From NCBI RefSeq assembly GCF_014839805.1, contig NC_051138.1, positions 6,632,983 through 6,696,982 of the forward strand: DNA of 64,000 nt. Reading direction: 5' to 3'. The stretch is from Manduca sexta. Lineage: Eukaryota > Arthropoda > Insecta > Lepidoptera > Sphingidae. Positions 58,376-64,000 of this stretch are shown here, in pieces. The position numbers and the translations under genes are program-made. Position 1 is the first letter of the stretch. Each line of letters opens with the position of its first letter. The notes under the pieces were generated by a model, which was not told the origin of the DNA, did not search any database, and worked only from the letters and a program-made list of their open reading frames with translations.

Positions 58376-59344
58376 AAAAAAAATATCCTTGTAACAAACG
58401 TGGGACGTTAATAATAAATTATAAAGATATCTTTTAATTTTTTAGCTATTTATATGGAATAGTAACGACATACGTCTATAATCGCTGTATAAGACAAAGT
58501 AGTTTATTTTATCGCTAAATCCTGATACAAAATACTCTGTACATAACGGTACCTTGCCATAAATTGTGGTCATAAAATAGGTAATATCACTGTAAATTAA
58601 CATTACAGTGATATTTACGATCTCACTTTATCACCGTTTACGATCCCACTTTATCACCATTGAATATTTAGAAATTTTGGGCCTGTTTAGCAAGTATCAA
58701 GTAAATTTTATTTGACAATTATAGTTAAACAGTTAATGTAGATAGACATTTGATTCCTATTTATTTATATTTCGGCTAATGCATTTATGAGACAAATAGC
58801 ATTTGCTGAGAAATAACGCGCGTCGCAGTGCGAAACAATAGACTGCAAAAAACTTACCGACAGTACATAGAAATACGTTTCTATCGATATAGATATTCTT
58901 CGCTTTATTCATCAATAATTAATTAGTATGTAAATGTATAATTTTAAAGTCATAATGTCACGCACTTATTATTCATATTATACTCTTTACTAACAGAAAC
59001 ACATTTCTCTACTGATACCTCGGTAGGTTTATTGGTCTTTATACCTTTTTTATAATGCAGATTATAGGGTTGATACCAAAGACTTATAAAAGCAAATAGT
59101 ATCATGCACTTATATGCAATATGCAGGTAACCATAAATACGGTATCTTATCATTTCATGAAACTTTCAAGAATTTTTTAAGGTAATGGGGTCCTGTGTAT
59201 GCAACTTACATACACACATAACATACCTGCTATTGAATGATCAAAACATATCGATAGGCGACATATTTTTCGAAAAAATTGGACTAAGTTCCAAATGAAA
59301 AATACTAGGTAAATAAACAAATGTATAAAGAAAATGTTTCATTT
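58376..59344. other. Intergenic, no gene
   Basis: AT-rich. A short hairpin near 58567-58598 (ATATCACTGTAA … TTACAGTGATAT). Otherwise nothing recognised. Confidence 0.3.
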
Positions 59345-59455
59345 TAATTAGTCATCGGTTCCAAAATTAGTATCCAGTATACACCTGATATATGAAATAT
59401 TTTTTTGGTTTTTAGTGGTTTTTGATGGCGTTGTAATTTTTTGTTATTTTTTTTT
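59345..59455 (+). repeat. Diverged fold-back arm
   Basis: CATCGGTTCCAAAATTAGTA to GCGTTGTAATTTTTTGTTA, related to the arms of the 4119-4741 element. Confidence 0.55.
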
Positions 59456-59725
59456 TCATTGCTATATTATTATTTTGGAGTTTCCTCTTGAATTTGATAG
59501 TTTTGTTTTTCATTCCAGCAAAAAGCTGCAACGTGTTAAAAACTTTCCCTTGATCTACCATTGAGTGTTTCTCCTCATAATATATGTTGGACAACCTCAC
59601 TCATTCTCTAATATAATGATGGCGTCGAGTTTAAGGAAGGTTTAAGGTTGAATTGAGCACAGAGCAGATACGAAATTGAGATGCTAGAACGTTTCCATTA
59701 ATTGTAATTATACTATCATTTAGGG

Positions 59726-60110
59726 CAAGGGTCAGCAATTAGTTTCGTTCGGGGTCCGTTTTTAAGAAATGAAATGACCATCGCCGTCGGCGCAACATTT
59801 TATAGAAAAAAATATTTATTAAACAAACGTTATTACGGAAATAATGAAGGTATTTTTTTACATATCAATGAGAAAAAAAAAAATTTTTTGTTGGGGACTA
59901 TGTCTGTCTGCAATTTGGAGTAAAATTCGCAATTCGCGAACTGTTTCTCGCTTGTTTAGCGCGTTACATCGCATGACCCATTTCGAATTGACGCCAACAA
60001 AGATAAAGCGGAGATACATTTTTATTAAATTACGTACTATGTAGTTCAATTTGGTGTGTACTCGCGGTGCGCACATAATGTGTCAACGGTCCGCCATTTG
60101 GCGACTCCTA
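59726..60110. mobile_element. hAT-type MITE, 385 bp
   Basis: Flanked by the 8-bp duplication ATTTAGGG (59718-59725, 60111-60118). Imperfect termini CAAGGGTCAGCAA / TTGGCGACTCCTA match the CAGGGGTCGGCAA-type hAT ends. Confidence 0.7.
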
Positions 60111-60347
60111 ATTTAGGGTCTAGTTAATATTATCATTTAGTAAAAACGCACAACGTCTACTAACGGCGGACGGCCCCCTGCCTACGATTCGGTACACAGA
60201 CACTCACCGAAGCAGCCATGCCTGGTCAACTAAACTAAAAGGTTACCATGCCGCGATGGGTATCCAGCCACAGTAATAAAATCTTGCTTTGAACTGTTGA
60301 AAATATTTTGCATTGACTGAGGTTTAATCTTAGATCATATGATCTAA

Positions 60348-60607
60348 CCCCCTTATTCATAAACGTTTTTTATCTAACGACCGAGTAAGGCTGTGATAAC
60401 AAGTCTGTTTCTCAGTGCTGACGGCATGGCAGTCTTCGCAGGGCGTAGACGTAGGGCCGTTGTGATTGGCTAATATTGAAATACAACAATAATAACCAAT
60501 CACAACGGCCCTATGTCTATTTCTCAGTGCCGTTGGGCACTGAGAAACAGGCTTGTTATCACAGCTTTACTCCGTCCTTCGATAAAAAACGTTTATGAAT
60601 AAGGGGG
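60348..60607. mobile_element. PIF/Harbinger-type MITE, copy 2, 260 bp
   Basis: Same element as 8380-8639, read in the opposite sense, same length, flanked by TAA (60345-60347, 60608-60610). The central part AACAATAATAACCAATCACA is shared. Confidence 0.85.
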
Positions 60608-61112
60608 TAAGTCTCTAGATCAAGTTTTGGAACTTGATATGGAGGGGCCCGATATCTAAAATTTGTTGGGGGCCCTTCAGGGCAGTGCGAACTTTTGTGC
60701 GCTTGCTTAGTTTAATGTAGGTATGGGCCAAGAGGGGCCCCAAAGCTAGAGGGTCCCGTATCACTGATACGGCTGATACGGCGGTAGCTACGCCCCTGAT
60801 TCTAATATACGGTTTTTAAAACTCAAAAAGAATGTGTAGGTATATTCTAATTATATCGTCCAAACATGAATATGCAAATGATTCAAATATGGCGTCATAG
60901 AATAAATTTTATGAAGAAGCAAACACAAGTGAGCCTGTATGACGTGTTTCTTTGTTAATTCTTTTCAATGGATTGACGTCAACCATTATTTGCAATTTTA
61001 TTCACCGTGACATTTTAATAATTATATCAACAATACATCCAATAGTCATTTCGGGTATTAACTAGATTAAGAACAAACGGATATACAACGTAGTAAAAAC
61101 TGTGTCAATATA
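60608..61112. other. Intergenic, no gene
   Basis: 3' flank of the FLYWCH gene. A GC-richer stretch at 60640-60795 (GAGGGGCCC repeated) looks like a decayed repeat. Confidence 0.3.
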
Positions 61113-61118
61113 TTTATT
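61113..61118 (-). promoter_or_regulatory. Polyadenylation signal of the FLYWCH gene
   Basis: AATAAA on the minus strand, about 30 bp after the stop codon at 61148-61150. Confidence 0.55.
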
Positions 61119-61147
61119 TGTCAATCTTAGATAACATAACATATTAT

Positions 61148-61385
61148 TTAAGAATTTTTAGTTAATAAAGTGGTCGATTTAATATCCATGTCACTATCAA
61201 AGTCGTCTGTCAAATTGAAATTTTCGTGTTCCATGGACACATTATTACTATCTTCGCCGGCGTCGCCTCTCCTTTGTTCCTTCTCATTGTAGGCCTGAAT
61301 ATCTTCTAATGCTGAGAACACTGCTTTCTTTTGCATCTTCGCGAGTATTTTTTTATCGTGGAAAGAATGGTTGTGAGGATTAGCT
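61148..61385 (-). CDS. FLYWCH gene, last exon
   Basis: ANPHNHSFHDKKILAKMQKK, AVFSALEDIQAYNEKEQRRG, then an acidic tail (FNLTDDFDSDMDI) and stop. HNH supplies the finger's histidines. Acceptor TTTTTTCAG. Confidence 0.78.
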
Positions 61386-63343
61386 CTGAAAAAAGCGAGT
61401 ACCTTGTTCTATATTTTGTTTTACCGCCGAATGTATCATTTGACTTAAAAAGTATGAACTGCATAACAGTGTTTATTACTTTGATTGAAGAGCTAGCCAT
61501 TCGCCTGATGGTAAGCGATACGACCACTCATAAACAGTAGAAACACCATCCAACACCTCGAATTATTAAGTATTGTTTGGTATTCTACTGCGTTCGCCAT
61601 CCTGAGACATGAGAAGTTAAGTCTTATTATGTCCAATAGTTACACTGGCTACAATGTACTTCACGTTATTTCTATCGGAACACACCATTGACAACACAGT
61701 GCTGCTTGGCGGCAGAAATAGACATTGCGGTGATAACTACCCTGGCGGGCTCACACATATGAGAGACCTACCACTAGTTGTGTAGTTTATTAAAGAATAT
61801 TAAGTAAAATAAAGCTAAGATCAATATTAAAAAAGCTTATTGCAAATATTTCGGGAAGACAGCCAACCTAACCGTAGAGCACCTTAGCGATTAACAAAGT
61901 TATGACCTCTTGGCCCGCGTGTAGTTGTTATAACAGAACTATCGCGATCTAGTATATTATATACAGTGACAAAATGCGTATTACTGCACAGAATGGCAAG
62001 ATTTTCCTAAAACGTCAAAATGAAAAAACCCATCATCACGTCATCATTGTCGTGGACCCCAAGTCCCATAAAACAGAAAGCCTCAATTTTGTTTCAGACC
62101 ACAGTGATGCTTAGTCACTGTATATTTCGTAACGCGCCATCAAAAGATTTTTCTCGATATTATTCATAAAGAGTTAGTATCGCCAAAAAGCCACCATCAC
62201 AAACAGTCTGTCTCCATTCAACCACATAATCCAAATTGTAGGAGGTGTTGAAAGTGATGAAGAATACGTCTTAGATATTGATTTTTACACAAAAAAAAAA
62301 CAAACCGACTTTCATACAGGATTGATATAAATCATTTATCGTAAGTAACACATTCTTATCTACCATAAGATTTTTCATTTTTTAATTTAACCAATTATCT
62401 TAATAAAGAAATTTGTTTTTTCTTCTCTCTTCTCTAATATATAGACGTCAACGACAAAGCTATGAAGCCAAATACGGCACACACTTACAACTTTCATCCC
62501 CGACGGGCTGGATAGAAACGCAACTAATGCACCCACTTTTCGTATTCCGTAGTCTAATGTGATAGCCTATCGTCTTTTAATTCATATTTTTTTTATACAC
62601 AGACATTTCCACTCACCTTTTTAAGACCATGCTCCCTCTGGTGACTACGAATGCCGAGCACTTATTGTTCCTGTAGTCGACACACCGCCAGCGCCTCACG
62701 CCGGTGCGCGTCGTGGTGGAGTTCAGATTGTAGATGTACCGATTCAGTATCATTTGAAGGGATCCACGTATCGACACCGTGAATTGGAGATTTGATGACG
62801 TTGATTCTGCGAATTGGAATGTGTTTTTATTATTGCGAACGATGCTAAATTATTTAATTTCAAATATTGCGAAATCCTATGCTTACGCAAATGTTAGACA
62901 TTAAAATTAAACTACTATTTTTCGAATTCCACTCGTGATCACGAAGGCAGCAAAGTTTTCGAAACGTCGGGAGAAAATTAAAATATGAAAACCGCGATAA
63001 AATCCGAAGAAAAAGTTTAATTTTTATTGAGATATCTGTGTGCATCGCGCAAGCTCTGTAGTGTTTTCCAAATATATGTAACTAACCACCATTTTCATTT
63101 GATTGGTTTATACACGTTTGTTGAAAACGGCCGTAAAAATGCGCTCCCTCTACGGTATACAACAAATTAGGATTCAATTGTACTATGTATATACCTTTTT
63201 CTGTATGTTTTCCGGTATTCGTAGTCAAAGATTCCTGGACGAAAGGCTCGCTATCGTCAGCGGGCCAATCGTCCATCATTTCGGGATAATCTTGTACGTC
63301 ATCTTTAGGCGTTATCGTCTTCACCGATCCTGATTTGCCGGTT
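61148..63343 (-). CDS. FLYWCH-type zinc-finger protein, last three exons
   Basis: Exons 63195-63343, 62617-62806 and 61148-61385 join in phase (G|AA, AG|A). The middle exon carries a FLYWCH zinc finger: FTVSIRGSLQMILNRYIYNL … RRWRCVDYRNNKCSAFVVTR. It is completed across the intron by NPHNH, giving the conserved F, L, Y, W, Cys-Cys-His-His pattern. The first exon is acidic (DYPEMMDDWPADDSEPFVQE), a linker. The last ends with the basic FHDKKILAKMQKKAVFSALE then an acidic tail to the stop. FLYWCH fingers occur in chromatin and DNA-binding proteins such as isoforms of Drosophila mod(mdg4). Whether this gene begins with a BTB domain cannot be seen, because the 5' exons lie beyond the window. The stop and the AATAAA fix this as the 3' end of the transcript. 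Confidence 0.8.
61484..61700 (+). repeat. LINE-tail repeat near the FLYWCH gene
   Basis: GCCTGATGGTAAGCGATACG, CGCCATCCTGAGACATGAGA, TTACACTGGCTACAATGTA: phrases of a widespread lepidopteran non-LTR tail. In the last intron of the FLYWCH gene. Confidence 0.55.
62617..62806 (-). CDS. FLYWCH gene, zinc-finger exon
   Basis: Holds most of the finger, including WRCVDYRNNKC. Acceptor CAATTCGCAG, donor AAAAAG|GTGAGT. The His pair is in the next exon. Confidence 0.82.
62925..63035 (+). repeat. LINE-tail repeat, second copy
   Basis: TCACGAAGGCAGCAAAGTTT, TCGAAACGTCGGGAGAAAAT, AAACCGCGATAAAATCCGAA. Related to 13540-13640. In the first visible FLYWCH intron. Confidence 0.55.
63195..63343 (-). CDS. FLYWCH gene, acidic linker exon
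   Basis: TGKSGSVKTITPKDDVQDYP, then EMMDDWPADDSEPFVQES, ending TGKHTEK. Acceptor TTGTTGCAG, donor G|GTATAT. No domain of its own. Confidence 0.7.
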
Positions 63344-64000
63344 CTGCAACAAATTGAATAACATAATAAGAATAACTTAACTGCTGGTAAATTGTCACTT
63401 TTTTCAAATAAATTATTAAAATTAGTCTGGTCTATCCATTCTACTCCATGCGTCAATAGCGTATTTTGCTATGTTCGGTTGTAACAATTATTCCATACAT
63501 AAAAGCAAATAATAAGAAACAAAAGCTCTTTTGTGAAACCAGCAATAAAATTAGTTACAAAATGGGGTAGCAATTCATATTTCAAATATTGCAATCTGCA
63601 ATAGAAGGCGCCTAATGAGGTAATGGTTTTATTTCTTTCTTTCGCGCACATCGTAATTCACTATGACGTCACAAAGATATTATTGCCTCCTTTTTTTGGC
63701 ACCTAGCCCTTCGATCTGCTTCCAGAGTTTCATATCTTGTTGATTTTTAACTGGATTTTGATCGTACTTTCTATGTTAGATTTAGAAACCCAAAATTCTG
63801 ATTATAAATTAGCCTATTGGTGAGTTTAAATTTATTTGCCCTCATCGTTATACAAAACAAATTATTATTATAATTAGTGGTACATATTTTGCTATAATAA
63901 AAAATAAACTTATAGGATGATTTTTTCCGCCCCAGGAGCAAAGGGCGCAGTTACTAGGCCACCCACACTTCTCTGGACAAGATTTTACATCAGTCCCATT
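63344..64000. other. FLYWCH gene intron to window edge
   Basis: No exon recognised. The last ~90 bp (GGAGCAAAGGGCGCAGTTAC, TAGGCCACCCACACTTCTCT) may be the start of a repeat or exon, but this cannot be decided at the edge. Confidence 0.3.

Overview
The window looks like lepidopteran (moth or butterfly) nuclear DNA: AT-rich, intron-rich and full of repeats typical of that order. These are 3'-CTAG Helitrons with the GCCCGCGG hairpin, tRNA-derived SINEs with the 'AACGGTGAAGGAAAACATCGTGAGGAAACC' type body, R1-like LINEs, PIF/Harbinger and hAT MITEs, and the 'GGACAAGT..GGACTC' LINE tail. No bacterial, organellar or viral gene was seen. The species cannot be named from the sequence alone.

All four host genes found lie on the minus strand. 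(1) 8992-9684: two exons encoding the whole DNA-binding domain of an NR2E nuclear receptor, best matched to dissatisfaction (dsf); the other exons were not found. (2) 26979-38892: a complete 9-exon gene for a secreted aminoacylase-1 (peptidase family M20), 436 residues, all metal and catalytic residues present (ACY-A). (3) 44048-54918: a head-to-tail paralogue (ACY-B), also 9 exons and 436 residues, with every intron at the same place and phase. It keeps the metal site but has a diverged substrate-binding segment. (4) 61148-63343: the last three exons of a gene with a FLYWCH zinc finger.

Layout: 1-2800 a broken R1-clade LINE; 2.8-8 kb a fold-back element, a tandem repeat array split by a Helitron, and a LINE tail; 8.4-9.7 kb a MITE and the dsf exons; 9.7-27 kb a gene-poor stretch with two Helitrons, a SINE and a 1.2 kb near-palindromic element; 27-38.9 kb ACY-A, whose first intron carries an inverted 530-bp copy of its own exon 2, a (TA)n tract, a 1.93 kb hAT element and a Helitron; 38.9-44 kb a spacer made mostly of repeats; 44-54.9 kb ACY-B, with three Helitrons in its introns; 55-64 kb MITEs, hairpins and the FLYWCH gene.

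The two aminoacylases are the functional centre. Secreted lepidopteran aminoacylase L-ACY-1 is known to hydrolyse fatty-acid-amino-acid conjugates in the caterpillar gut, so this tandem pair is a plausible locus for that activity; that assignment is inference. The most unusual structure is the inverted exon-2 duplication, which would let the ACY-A pre-mRNA fold its own exon into a ~530 bp hairpin. Next are the oppositely oriented Helitrons that bracket ACY-B exons 4-6.
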